Assembly (NCBI GenBank): GCA_028045305.1
Contig: JAOFTV010000015.1
Span: forward strand, 1-43,666
DNA length: 43,666 bases
Reading direction: 5' to 3'
Source: Opitutales bacterium
GTDB lineage: Bacteria > Verrucomicrobiota > Verrucomicrobiia > Opitutales > Seribacteraceae
The notes beneath the pieces are model-generated. The model was given only the letters and a program-made list of their open reading frames with translations, had not been told where the DNA came from and did not search any database. The first letter of the stretch is position 1. Each line of letters opens with the position of its first letter. Position numbers and translations under genes: made by a program. Positions 8,188-16,097 of the stretch are shown in pieces.

Positions 8188-8310
8188 ATGGATACAGATA
8201 ATGATAAAGATGCTGAAGGAAATGAGGCGATGGTCTGGGCAAAGAGTCTGGGCTGGGGAATACTTTTGGCTATGGTAAGCGTTTGTCTACTTGGAGTGCT
8301 TAATTTGTAA
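8188..8310 (+). CDS. 40-residue single-pass membrane peptide
   Basis: A very small gene with an excellent ribosome binding site: AGGAGG at 8177-8182, five bases before ATG 8188. The peptide has an acidic, soluble first half (DTDNDKDAEGNE) and one hydrophobic helix at about residues 21-40 ending at the C-terminus. The frame stays open upstream to a TTG at 8119, but the binding site points clearly to 8188. It lies between the divergent antiporter gene and typA. I do not recognise the family. The topology suggests a small inner-membrane protein, possibly a regulator of a larger membrane complex. Confidence 0.55.
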   Translation: MDTDNDKDAEGNEAMVWAKSLGWGILLAMVSVCLLGVLNL

Positions 8311-8420
8311 AAATAAGATGGTGTGGTTAGCGGTTTTTATTTTGGCTTGAAAAATAATTCATTCCGCTAGCAAGCTTGCCTTGCCATGGGAGTAAGGAAT
8401 CGATACTTTTGACCGCTTGC

Positions 8421-10253
8421 ATGAATTCCGCCGCACCACATTCCACAAATATTCGTAACCTCGCGATCATCGCCCATGTTGATCATGGAAAGACCACTCT
8501 GGTTGATCAACTACTTAGACAATCCGGTGTCTTCCGAGATAACCAGGCGATCGATGAACGGGCGATGGACTCGATGGACCAGGAGCGCGAGCGCGGAATT
8601 ACCATTAAAGCGAAGAACACTTCCGTACGCTGGAAAGATTATTTAATCAATGTAGTCGATACCCCAGGGCATGCTGATTTTGGCGGCGAGGTTGAACGGG
8701 TAATGAAGATGGTGGACGGTGTCATGTTGGTGGTGGACTCCCACGAAGGTCCACAGGCTCAGACCCGTTTCGTTTTGCAAAAGGCCTTGGCTGCCGGATT
8801 GTTACCGGTGGTATTCGTCAATAAGATTGATCGACCCAATGCTGAGCCTGCCAAGATGCAGGATAAGGTGTTGGAACTCTTTTTGGAACTGGAAGCCACT
8901 GACGAACAGTTCAATGCCCCCTTTCTTTTTGGTAGTGCGAAGGAAGGCTTTGCTAAAGCTTCCCTGGAAGATGAGAACACCGATATGCATCCTCTCTTTC
9001 AGGCAATTGTCGACCGTGTGCCTGCTCCGGTTATTGATGATGATCCCAACTTTCGCATGTTGGTAAGCAATGTCGACTGGTCTGACTATGTCGGACGAAT
9101 TGCGGTGGGCAAAGTGCTTTCCGGCAAGGTCAAGGCAGGAGACCCAGTCTGGAGGATCGGTGAGAATGGATCTTCACCCCGGTCCAAGGTCACAAAAGTA
9201 TTTGAATACAGTGCTCTGGCTACTCAGGATTTGTCTGAAGGGGTGGCTGGAAATATTGTCGGGGTTGCAGGCTTTGAAGAAGTTGATATTGGAGAAACGC
9301 TTTCGGGTAGTCCGGATGCTGAGGGTTTACCTTTTGTACAGATTGATCCCCCCACAGTAATGATGTCTTTTTCGGTGAACGACGGACCTTTGGCTGGACG
9401 TGAGGGAGACCGTGTGACCTCCCGTGAAATTCGCGAACGTTTATTTCGCGAAGCCCGTACCAATGTATCGATCAAGGTGGAGGATGGAAATGATTCCACA
9501 GAATTTAAAGTAAGTGCCCGAGGAGCCATGCAAGTTGCTGTACTTGTGGAAACAATGAGGCGCGAAGGATTTGAGGTTTTGGTAAGTCGGCCATCTGTCA
9601 TTCGCAAGGAAATCGACGGGCGGATGCACGAACCATACGAAACTTTATATTTGGAAGTGCCCGATGAATGCCTCGGTGGATGTATGCAGGCAGTGGCAAA
9701 CCGCAAGGGCCAGGTGGATGATATGTCCGCTTCCAATGGATGGACACGTTTACAGGCAATCATGCCCACCCGTGGTTTGATCGGTTTGGAGTTCGAGGCT
9801 CTCAATATTACCAGTGGTCGGGGAATTTTATCCCATCTGTTTTTAGAATACCGCCCCGTAACCGGAGAGATTCGTACCCGTCAAACGGGAACGCTTGTAT
9901 CGATGGAAAAAGGTGAGTCTAATACCTACGCACTGCGTAATATAGAAACGCGGGGGAAATTGTTCGTTGGTCCCGGAGAAGAGGTTTATGAAGGGATGAT
10001 TGTAGGAGAAAATCCCCGTACTGAGGATCTGCCCGTCAATCCAACCAAGGCCAAGCATGTGACCAATCACCGGGCCGCAGGAAGTGACAAGACCGAAGCT
10101 CTGACCCCTGCAATTCGCTTTTCGCTGGAACGGGCGATTGAATATGTCGGTCCCGACGAACTCGTGGAGGTGACTCCTAAATTGATTCGTCTGCGTAAAC
10201 GGATTCTTGATTTTAATGCCCGTAAGCGCGAGTCCAAGAAAGTAGCATCCTGA
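8421..10253 (+). CDS. typA: Ribosome-associated GTPase TypA/BipA
   Basis: This translational GTPase of about 610 residues binds the ribosome and is needed for growth in cold or stress, linked to 50S assembly. All G motifs are present: AHVDHGKTT (G1), RERGITI (G2), [11 protein letters not shown] (G3), NKIDRP (G4) and GSAKEG (G5). The EF-G-like domains II, III and V follow, with the BipA-specific C-terminal domain. The TypA-typical [14 protein letters not shown] stretch occurs late in the protein. Proteins of this family normally begin a few residues before [16 protein letters not shown], so I choose ATG 8421. An in-frame ATG at 8376 would add 15 residues; neither has a strong ribosome binding site. 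Confidence 0.96.
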   Translation: MNSAAPHSTNIRNLAIIAHVDHGKTTLVDQLLRQSGVFRDNQAIDERAMDSMDQERERGITIKAKNTSVRWKDYLINVVDTPGHADFGGEVERVMKMVDGVMLVVDSHEGPQAQTRFVLQKALAAGLLPVVFVNKIDRPNAEPAKMQDKVLELFLELEATDEQFNAPFLFGSAKEGFAKASLEDENTDMHPLFQAIVDRVPAPVIDDDPNFRMLVSNVDWSDYVGRIAVGKVLSGKVKAGDPVWRIGENGSSPRSKVTKVFEYSALATQDLSEGVAGNIVGVAGFEEVDIGETLSGSPDAEGLPFVQIDPPTVMMSFSVNDGPLAGREGDRVTSREIRERLFREARTNVSIKVEDGNDSTEFKVSARGAMQVAVLVETMRREGFEVLVSRPSVIRKEIDGRMHEPYETLYLEVPDECLGGCMQAVANRKGQVDDMSASNGWTRLQAIMPTRGLIGLEFEALNITSGRGILSHLFLEYRPVTGEIRTRQTGTLVSMEKGESNTYALRNIETRGKLFVGPGEEVYEGMIVGENPRTEDLPVNPTKAKHVTNHRAAGSDKTEALTPAIRFSLERAIEYVGPDELVEVTPKLIRLRKRILDFNARKRESKKVAS

Positions 10254-10302
10254 GCCTGCTCTTGGCTTGTATCTTCCATGTTTGGAAGTTAAGCAATTGG
10301 AA

Positions 10303-10737
10303 ATGTTCTTCCGTTCTATCCAGTTTTATTTTTCAGCCCTCTTTTTAGTAATGATGTGCGGGTGCGGAGTGGGTAGTCTCTATGGACCTGCTTATTACTC
10401 GGAAACCAAACTTGGAGAGAATGTCAGAAGAGTAACTTTTCGGGGAGGTGATCATCCTATGACTGGGGACTTGTGCCTCCTGAGATGTGCCGAAGTGACT
10501 TTGGAATCCGGCCATACTCATTTTCAGGTGGTTGATTCTGAATCCGGGTCGAATATTGATCAGATTGGTTCGGTCTATCCTTTTGAGCGGCACTATCACA
10601 TGGATAGCCCCTTTCTTCGGGAAGTCACTTCCGTGACCAAGACCATTCGTCTACTTAAAACGGATGCTGAGGTTGGATTTTCATACAGTGCAAGTGAAGT
10701 CCGTGGCTCGATGCGGGAAAAGTATGAGATTAAATAA
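10303..10737 (+). CDS. Small lipoprotein resembling the CC0125/CC1285 family
   Basis: This 144-residue protein has a short N-region, a hydrophobic helix and a lipobox-like cysteine (VMMCGCG), so it is probably lipid-anchored in the envelope. The mature part contains the pattern YSETKLGENVRRVTFRG followed by LCLLRCAEVTLESGHTHF. I associate this with the CC0125/CC1285 lipoprotein family, whose role is unknown. I use ATG 10303; a TTG at 10267 would put 12 unlikely residues before the signal sequence. The gene lies between typA and hflK in the same direction, 72 bases before hflK. Confidence 0.7.
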   Translation: MFFRSIQFYFSALFLVMMCGCGVGSLYGPAYYSETKLGENVRRVTFRGGDHPMTGDLCLLRCAEVTLESGHTHFQVVDSESGSNIDQIGSVYPFERHYHMDSPFLREVTSVTKTIRLLKTDAEVGFSYSASEVRGSMREKYEIK

Positions 10738-10809
10738 GGCAAACGCACTTATTTCTTCCGTCCGTCATTGACCTCTCCTCTAGCTTCCTGTTGACTTCGC
10801 CTTTTTCCT

Positions 10810-11793
10810 ATGAATGAACCTATCGAAATTCGCATCCCCGAGTTTATCCGCAATGGCTTGATCCTATGGGTGATTATTGCCATTGCCGTGATTAGCGGGG
10901 CTATTACATCCACCTACACCGTACAGGCAGAGTCGCAGGGCGTGGTCTTACGCTTTGGCAAATATCTAAAGACTGTCGAACCAGGCTTGCGATTCAAGGC
11001 ACCCTACGGGGTTGATAAGGTATATGTTTTACCCGTCCGTCGCCAACTTAAGCAGGAGTTTGGCTTTGCCACACTTGGAGCGAGTAACAGCAATCAATTT
11101 TCAGAACCCCGTACCCGCACCCGTGAAAAAAGTATGGTTACCGGAGATTTGAATGCGGCCGAGGTTGAATGGATTGTTCAATACCGGATAAGTGATCCGA
11201 GGCTTTATTTGTTCAATGTTTTGGACCCCGAAGGTACCCTGCGTTATGTGTCTGAGTCGGTCATGCGTACCGTGGTGGGGGATCGTACAGTTGACGAGGT
11301 CATTACTATTGGGCGTCAGGAAATCGAAGAAGAGGCCCGCGATCGTTTGGAAAGCTTGGTAAACAAGTATGAACTGGGCATAGGTATTGATCAAATCCAG
11401 TTACAAAATGTTAACCCGCCACCACCTGTTCAGGCGTCCTTTAATGAGGTCAATCAAGCCCAGCAGGAAAGAGAACGCATGATCAATGAAGCAAATGGGG
11501 AGTATAACCAAGAAGTTCCCCGTTCCCGTGGGGTTGCTGATCAAAAAATTCAAGCGTCAGAGGGTTATGCCCTTAAACGGGTTAATGAATCTCTCGGGGA
11601 TGTGGCCAGTTTCAAATCCATGCTTGCTGAGTACAAAAAAGCCCCAGAAATTACCCGAACCCGTCTATACCTTGAATCTATGAAAGAAGTGATGCCCAAA
11701 ATGGGTAAGAAAATTATTTTGGACGAAGAAGCCTCTCAGATCCTTCCTCTTTTACAACTGAACGATTCTGGAAAAGGAGCACAAGCACGATGA
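10810..11793 (+). CDS. hflK: Membrane protease modulator HflK
   Basis: This 327-residue SPFH/band-7 protein forms, with HflC, the large ring that surrounds and controls the FtsH protease in the inner membrane. It has one N-terminal transmembrane helix (residues about 17-37), then a band-7 domain opening with SQGVVLRFGKYLKTVEPGLRFKAPYGVDKV. A long charged coiled coil follows (about residues 215-290, with NEVNQAQQERERMINEANGEY). The N-terminal Gly-rich region of E. coli HflK is missing, so the protein is shorter than that homologue. The stop overlaps the hflC start by four bases (ATGA), supporting equal synthesis of the pair. Confidence 0.93.
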   Translation: MNEPIEIRIPEFIRNGLILWVIIAIAVISGAITSTYTVQAESQGVVLRFGKYLKTVEPGLRFKAPYGVDKVYVLPVRRQLKQEFGFATLGASNSNQFSEPRTRTREKSMVTGDLNAAEVEWIVQYRISDPRLYLFNVLDPEGTLRYVSESVMRTVVGDRTVDEVITIGRQEIEEEARDRLESLVNKYELGIGIDQIQLQNVNPPPPVQASFNEVNQAQQERERMINEANGEYNQEVPRSRGVADQKIQASEGYALKRVNESLGDVASFKSMLAEYKKAPEITRTRLYLESMKEVMPKMGKKIILDEEASQILPLLQLNDSGKGAQAR

Positions 11794-12764
11794 AGACTCA
11801 AGCACTTGCCATACTTATTATTCTCGGAGCGATTGCCTTCTATCTTTGTACCTATGTGGTCAAGGAAACAGACCAAGTTATCCTCACTCAATTCGGAAAG
11901 CCTGTTGGAGAACCCGTTACGGAAGCAGGGCTTCATTACCGTTTGCCCTTTATTCAGGAGGTTAACCGTATCGAAAAACGTTTTCTTCCCTGGGATGGTC
12001 CGGCCAATGAAATGTCCACCAAGGATAAGACCTATTTAATCATCGATACTTATGCACGTTGGCGTATTAGTGACCCGATGCAATATTTCTTGCGTTTGCG
12101 TGATGAACGAAGTGCCCTTTCCCGACTTGATGATATCTTAGGAAGTGAGACCCGTAACGCGGTGGCAAAGCACGAACTCATTGAGATCGTACGTACATCC
12201 AAAGACCGTGTTGCCGAGACGGATAAACTACTTACTGAGGGAATTGGTAAAGTTGGTCTGCTTTATTCAATCAAGGTTGGTCGTGAAAAAGTGGAGCAGG
12301 AAATCTTCGAAAAAGCGGCTGCTAAATTGACTGGTTTTGGAATCGAGTTGCTTGATGTCCGTTTTAAGCGGATCAATTATAACGAAACGGTTCGTCGTAG
12401 AATTTATGAGCGTATGGTTAGTGAACGTCAGCAAATTGCCGCCCGTTTCCGTTCGGAAGGAGCAGGGGAGGCAGCCAAGATTATTGGTAAAAAGGAGCGT
12501 GATCTACAGGAAATCGAGTCTGAATCTTACAAACGGGTACAGGAAATTTACGGGGAAGCGGACGCCAAGGCATCTGCGATTTATGCCGAAGCATATGATA
12601 GTAGTAAAATGTCTGCTGAGTTTTATAAATTTATTAAGACCTTGGAGACCTACCGCGATGTATTGTCCTCAGATGTGTCCTTGGTTATGACCACGGATTC
12701 TCCGCTCTTTCGCTTGCTTAAATCAACTGAAGTCTCCATTCCTTCTCCGGTTTCTGCTGATTGA
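11790..12764 (+). CDS. hflC: Membrane protease modulator HflC
   Basis: This 324-residue partner of HflK has an N-terminal membrane helix (residues 5-22) and a band-7 domain beginning with KETDQVILTQFGKPVGEPVTEAGLHYRLPF. The coiled-coil region carries the typical RSEGAGEAAKIIGKKERD segment, followed by the HflC-type EAYDSSKMSAEFYKFIKTLETYR. Start and HflK stop overlap (ATGA). The last 115 bases lie over the 3' end of the opposite-strand gene at 12650-13654. I see no terminator after it. Confidence 0.93.
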   Translation: MKTQALAILIILGAIAFYLCTYVVKETDQVILTQFGKPVGEPVTEAGLHYRLPFIQEVNRIEKRFLPWDGPANEMSTKDKTYLIIDTYARWRISDPMQYFLRLRDERSALSRLDDILGSETRNAVAKHELIEIVRTSKDRVAETDKLLTEGIGKVGLLYSIKVGREKVEQEIFEKAAAKLTGFGIELLDVRFKRINYNETVRRRIYERMVSERQQIAARFRSEGAGEAAKIIGKKERDLQEIESESYKRVQEIYGEADAKASAIYAEAYDSSKMSAEFYKFIKTLETYRDVLSSDVSLVMTTDSPLFRLLKSTEVSIPSPVSAD

Positions 12765-13654
12765 TCGGGTGGATTAATTCCCCCCAACCATTCGGGTAAA
12801 CTTTCCAGTCTTTTAAGAAGGAACAGGTAGCGTTCTCGGTCGATCCATCCAAGGTTGTGTATTTTTTTCAACCAACGCTTTCTTCTTGCCTCTTCCGCTT
12901 TTTCTTGGGTGCTCTTTTTCTCTTGATTACTTATTGGAGCCCAGAATGAATAAATTACCAGGGCTCCACCAGAAATCAGTAAATAAAGTGCAAATTTGGC
13001 GAAACCGCCTTCCTTTTGTTGATTTCCCGTTCGCTTCAATTCTTTGTGAGCGTCATTAAACTTCACATCACGGGTCTGATTCCTTTCGACAAGCAGTTTT
13101 TCGGATAAAGCAAATTCTTCAATGACTTTCAATTGTTGATCGATCGAAAAATCTATCATTTCCCGACCGATTCCAATCAAGAACCCGGACCCATAGTCAA
13201 AGGATTCGATTTGGTCACTTGGGCATTCAAGTAGAAAAGTTGTTTTGTAGAAATTATATTTCTCTGAATTTTTACTGGATTTGTATGATGGTATGTCATT
13301 CTGCTTTTCATTCCAAAGAAGTTCATTGGAGAGAAGGGGTTGTCTAAGTAACCAATCATTGAATTTATAAGATTGTATCTTAGACAGAACTGCGGTCATG
13401 GGTTTTCCATTTGATGAAATATTTAAGTCCCATGTGGTTTGAATTATATTTTCCATGGGATCTTCAAGTAAATCAATGTACTCTAGACCAACTGAATTTA
13501 TGTCATGGGATAAACAAATAAATTCTATGCTAGGCAGAGAATTATTCCCTAACAAAATGGTACGGTCATTAAGAACCTCGGGTATTTCGGCAAATATTCT
13601 AAGGTTTGGTAAGAAAAAAAGAGAGAGAATAATAACCTGTAAACGGGCATGCAC
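12650..13654 (-). CDS. Exported single-pass membrane protein coupled to the PEP-CTERM gene
   Basis: This 334-residue protein is of unknown family. It has an N-terminal signal sequence (residues about 5-22), an extracytoplasmic region of about 195 residues and a transmembrane helix near residues 218-237 (FAKFALYLLISGGALVIYSFW). A highly charged cytoplasmic helix follows (QEKKSTQEKAEEARRKRWLKK), then a hydrophilic tail. The start is GTG at 13654: AGGAGG at 13661-13666 lies six bases before it and touches the stop codon of the upstream PEP-CTERM gene. Translation of the two is therefore almost certainly coupled. The last 37 codons overlap hflC in antiparallel orientation. Codon use is visibly more A/T-rich than in hflK/hflC. 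Confidence 0.7.
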   Translation of the reverse strand: MHARLQVIILSLFFLPNLRIFAEIPEVLNDRTILLGNNSLPSIEFICLSHDINSVGLEYIDLLEDPMENIIQTTWDLNISSNGKPMTAVLSKIQSYKFNDWLLRQPLLSNELLWNEKQNDIPSYKSSKNSEKYNFYKTTFLLECPSDQIESFDYGSGFLIGIGREMIDFSIDQQLKVIEEFALSEKLLVERNQTRDVKFNDAHKELKRTGNQQKEGGFAKFALYLLISGGALVIYSFWAPISNQEKKSTQEKAEEARRKRWLKKIHNLGWIDRERYLFLLKRLESLPEWLGGINPPDQSAETGEGMETSVDLSKRKSGESVVITKDTSEDNTSR

Positions 13655-13660
13655 ATCAAT

Positions 13661-13666
13661 CCTCCT
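13661..13666 (-). promoter_or_regulatory. Shine-Dalgarno overlapping the PEP-CTERM stop
   Basis: Read on the minus strand, the stop TAA runs directly into AGGAGG. The GTG start of the next gene follows after six bases. An out-of-frame ATG sits two bases before that GTG and would give only a peptide of about 35 residues. This decides the GTG start and implies coupling. Confidence 0.7.
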
Positions 13667-15144
13667 TACGAGTGCGGATTTTTTTCTTTGGTAGAATGAA
13701 CTGTTACGAAACTTTTTCTTAATATAGGAATCAAAAGCTTTTTCAAAGACCTTCGACTAGCCAGGTTGCAACCAATTAGACAAAAAAGAGCCCCGGTCAT
13801 AAAGTAAGTGGAAGGTTCAGGCACAGGACTGAAATTTAGACTACTAAAGTTGTAGGTTAGGTAAAATTCATTACCATCTTTATGTACCCCCCATATTGTT
13901 GAACTATCATATCCATTGAGCCACTGGTCGACATCGCTTGTTTCTAGGCTAAATTTATCAGTGACATCACCGCTAGCACCCCAACCTGTTGCAGTCATAA
14001 AATGGAATCCATTATTTCCAAGATAATCATTCATGGCGTTACCACCTGTCGTCCCATAAGCAAGGATTGAGATTGAATCTACGCCATTTTCAGCAGTAAT
14101 ATAAATTTCAATCTCACCGTCGCTAGGGGTATCGTCAAAGTTGGTTAATTCTTCATTCTTATCCCACACAACGAATAATCCACTAGGGTTTGCAGAAGTG
14201 TTTGTTGGATCAAAGTCATTAATCTCCCAAGTATAGGTGTTGGTGGAATTCCAGTTTGCCCTTCTTTGCCTGTTACTTTGAATGTGGCGGGGGTTGGAAC
14301 CTTTCTCCTCTTGAACAATAAAAAAGGTACTCGAGTCCAACGGTTCAAAGGAATTTTGCTGAAACGGGTTAAATGAAAACCTAGAAGGTTCTTTGTGGAT
14401 AGGAGTAAAATGTGGGAAAGGTAACAAAAGCGATTTTTCATTAAAAGTGAATTCAGGACTATTATTGGTTGCCGTATTTGTTTCATGACTTGCCATTGAC
14501 TGAGCGGGCACATCAAAGGGATGCCTTAAGTTATTGGAAAAAGGGTGAGGAAGGTTTTGTATTGCCTCAAGGTATTGATAATCAATCCATCCGGAACGAT
14601 AATTTTCATTGAGGTGATCTTTAGTCCGAAAAGAAAACTGAATAGGGGTGGACGCATTGTTATCAAATATTAAAAACCCTTCCAAAAATGCAGATATTTG
14701 GTCAAGTAGATTGGAACCTGTTCCGTCTGGGAGAAAATCTTTGGGTTTTGAAGTAGCAGCACCATCGAGCAGTTGAGGGTTCACAGATTTTAGAGTTTCG
14801 TTTTGCGTAAGATCGGTATCAGAAATGGGCAAGTCGGGGAAGTCGTCCCCAATAGCCTCATTCATCAATTCGATAAAATCTATCGAATTTGGAGAGTTTT
14901 TCGTCTCGCTTATCGATTGGCTTCCTGCTCTTAGTTTACTTAATAAACCCAACTCAACAATCGATGATTCAACTGGATCAATGCCAGTGGAATCAAGGTT
15001 GAAATCGATATAATTATTTGAACGCGAGAATGTTTTTGCCTCATTAGCAGGGAGGTCAAAAACGAAGACATACTGAGCAGATAGGGGTGAAAATATCAAC
15101 AATCCTAGTGAAAAAAATGAAATATTTAAAAACCTGCTCGTCAT
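13666..15144 (-). CDS. PEP-CTERM sorting-domain protein
   Basis: This 492-residue exported protein has a signal peptide (residues 1-23, ending SPLSA). The first two thirds are low in recognisable motifs and rich in Asn/Ser. The part from about residue 300 to 440 looks like a compact beta domain (YTWEINDFDP, GEIEIYITAENGVDSISILAY). It ends with a PEP-CTERM signal: VPEPST, then a hydrophobic helix and the Arg pair SRR. PEP-CTERM proteins are cut and sorted by exosortase (EpsH/XrtA types) and usually reach the cell surface or matrix. The exosortase gene is not in the window. After the Arg cluster the chain continues for about 28 more residues, whereas most PEP-CTERM proteins stop within a few. 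The next gene is translationally coupled. Confidence 0.85.
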   Translation of the reverse strand: MTSRFLNISFFSLGLLIFSPLSAQYVFVFDLPANEAKTFSRSNNYIDFNLDSTGIDPVESSIVELGLLSKLRAGSQSISETKNSPNSIDFIELMNEAIGDDFPDLPISDTDLTQNETLKSVNPQLLDGAATSKPKDFLPDGTGSNLLDQISAFLEGFLIFDNNASTPIQFSFRTKDHLNENYRSGWIDYQYLEAIQNLPHPFSNNLRHPFDVPAQSMASHETNTATNNSPEFTFNEKSLLLPFPHFTPIHKEPSRFSFNPFQQNSFEPLDSSTFFIVQEEKGSNPRHIQSNRQRRANWNSTNTYTWEINDFDPTNTSANPSGLFVVWDKNEELTNFDDTPSDGEIEIYITAENGVDSISILAYGTTGGNAMNDYLGNNGFHFMTATGWGASGDVTDKFSLETSDVDQWLNGYDSSTIWGVHKDGNEFYLTYNFSSLNFSPVPEPSTYFMTGALFCLIGCNLASRRSLKKLLIPILRKSFVTVHSTKEKNPHS

Positions 15145-15227
15145 GTGCCTAACTATTATTAGCGCAAAGTTGTAAAATGTTACAGGAATTTTAAAGAAAA
15201 AGGTAAAATAAAATAGAATTTACTTAC

Positions 15228-15256
15228 TTTATCCTTTTTTTCTAATACCTTTTCAA
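15228..15256 (-). promoter_or_regulatory. Candidate sigma-70-like promoter of the PEP-CTERM gene
   Basis: On the minus strand TTGAAA (15251-15256) is followed after 17 bases by GATAAA (15228-15233), a 4-of-6 match to the -10 consensus. This would give an untranslated leader of about 75 bases. The whole 191-base divergent gap is A/T-rich, so chance matches are likely. Confidence 0.35.
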
Positions 15257-15335
15257 TCTAACAAGTGGGTATATTTTACAATTAATTATTTTCGTCTAGA
15301 TTTTTACTCATTTATTCGTTTTCATTTAACCACTC

Positions 15336-15686
15336 ATGGCTTGGTATTTTATAAAATTACTTATTTCTGCAGGAATCATCGTAATTATCTCCGAAGTTTC
15401 CAAAAAGCTTCCCCTGCTTGGTAGTTTAATCGCTTCCCTTCCGTTGATTTCGGTTCTCGGAATGATTTGGATGTACGGAGAAACAAAGGATATGTCCCGT
15501 ATCGCTGATCATGCGGAGGGCACATTTTGGTATGTTCTGCCCTCTCTTCCGATGTTTTTACTCATGCCATGGATGTTACGCAAAGGGGTAGGGTTTCCTC
15601 TCGCTTTGTCGACGGGTATAGCCCTAACTGGATTTCTTTACTATATAATGACCAAAGTTTTAGAAAAATTTGGCATGAACCTTTAA
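15336..15686 (+). CDS. DUF3147 family membrane protein
   Basis: This 116-residue, very hydrophobic protein has four predicted membrane helices (about 4-21, 28-46, 62-80, 84-106). The opening YFIKLLISAGIIVIISEVSKK and the stretch GSLIASLPLISVLGMIWMYGET are typical of the DUF3147 family of small inner-membrane proteins of unknown role. It starts the plus-strand group after the A/T-rich divergent gap and ends 14 bases before the DUF423 gene, so the two are likely co-transcribed. Confidence 0.82.
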   Translation: MAWYFIKLLISAGIIVIISEVSKKLPLLGSLIASLPLISVLGMIWMYGETKDMSRIADHAEGTFWYVLPSLPMFLLMPWMLRKGVGFPLALSTGIALTGFLYYIMTKVLEKFGMNL

Positions 15687-15700
15687 ACCTTATTGATATA

Positions 15701-16084
15701 ATGAACTGGCCTCTCTTTGCTGGATCAGTTTTTGGGGCATTGGCTGTTTTGTTGGGTGCTTATGGTGCCCACGGATTAGACAGTGTTTTTGAAAAGTCTG
15801 CCAAGGTTGGCAAAGCATTCGAGAGTGCGGTAATCTATCAAATATTTCATTCTTTACTCTTGGTTGTTTTGGGACTCGGAACTTATATCCAATCCTTTCG
15901 TTTACCATCGTATGTATGGGCTACATTAATTGTATCCATTTTTTTCTTTTGTTTCAGTATATATGGTTGGGTCTTATTGGATTTTGATTGGTTGCGGAGT
16001 TTAACTCCCTTTGGAGGTATCGGGTTTGTTTGTTCATGGTTAATGCTAGCTCATTTAGCTTGGGCAAAGAGAAATCGAGTATAG
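15701..16084 (+). CDS. DUF423 family (YgdD/TMEM256-like) membrane protein
   Basis: This 127-residue protein has four membrane helices. The N-terminal GSVFGALAVLLGAYGAHGL and the following FESAVIYQIFHSLLL are hallmarks of the DUF423 family, as is the LTPFGGIGFVCSWLML end. The function of the family is unknown. The frame is open well upstream (to 15527), but that part overlaps the DUF3147 gene and is not hydrophobic in the right way; ATG 15701 gives the family N-terminus. Confidence 0.88.
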   Translation: MNWPLFAGSVFGALAVLLGAYGAHGLDSVFEKSAKVGKAFESAVIYQIFHSLLLVVLGLGTYIQSFRLPSYVWATLIVSIFFFCFSIYGWVLLDFDWLRSLTPFGGIGFVCSWLMLAHLAWAKRNRV

Positions 16085-16097
16085 ATAGATTGTAGGT

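Noticed and set aside
15527..15700. Upstream extension of the DUF423 gene
   Set aside because: It lies within the DUF3147 gene in another frame, and the encoded residues are unlike the family.
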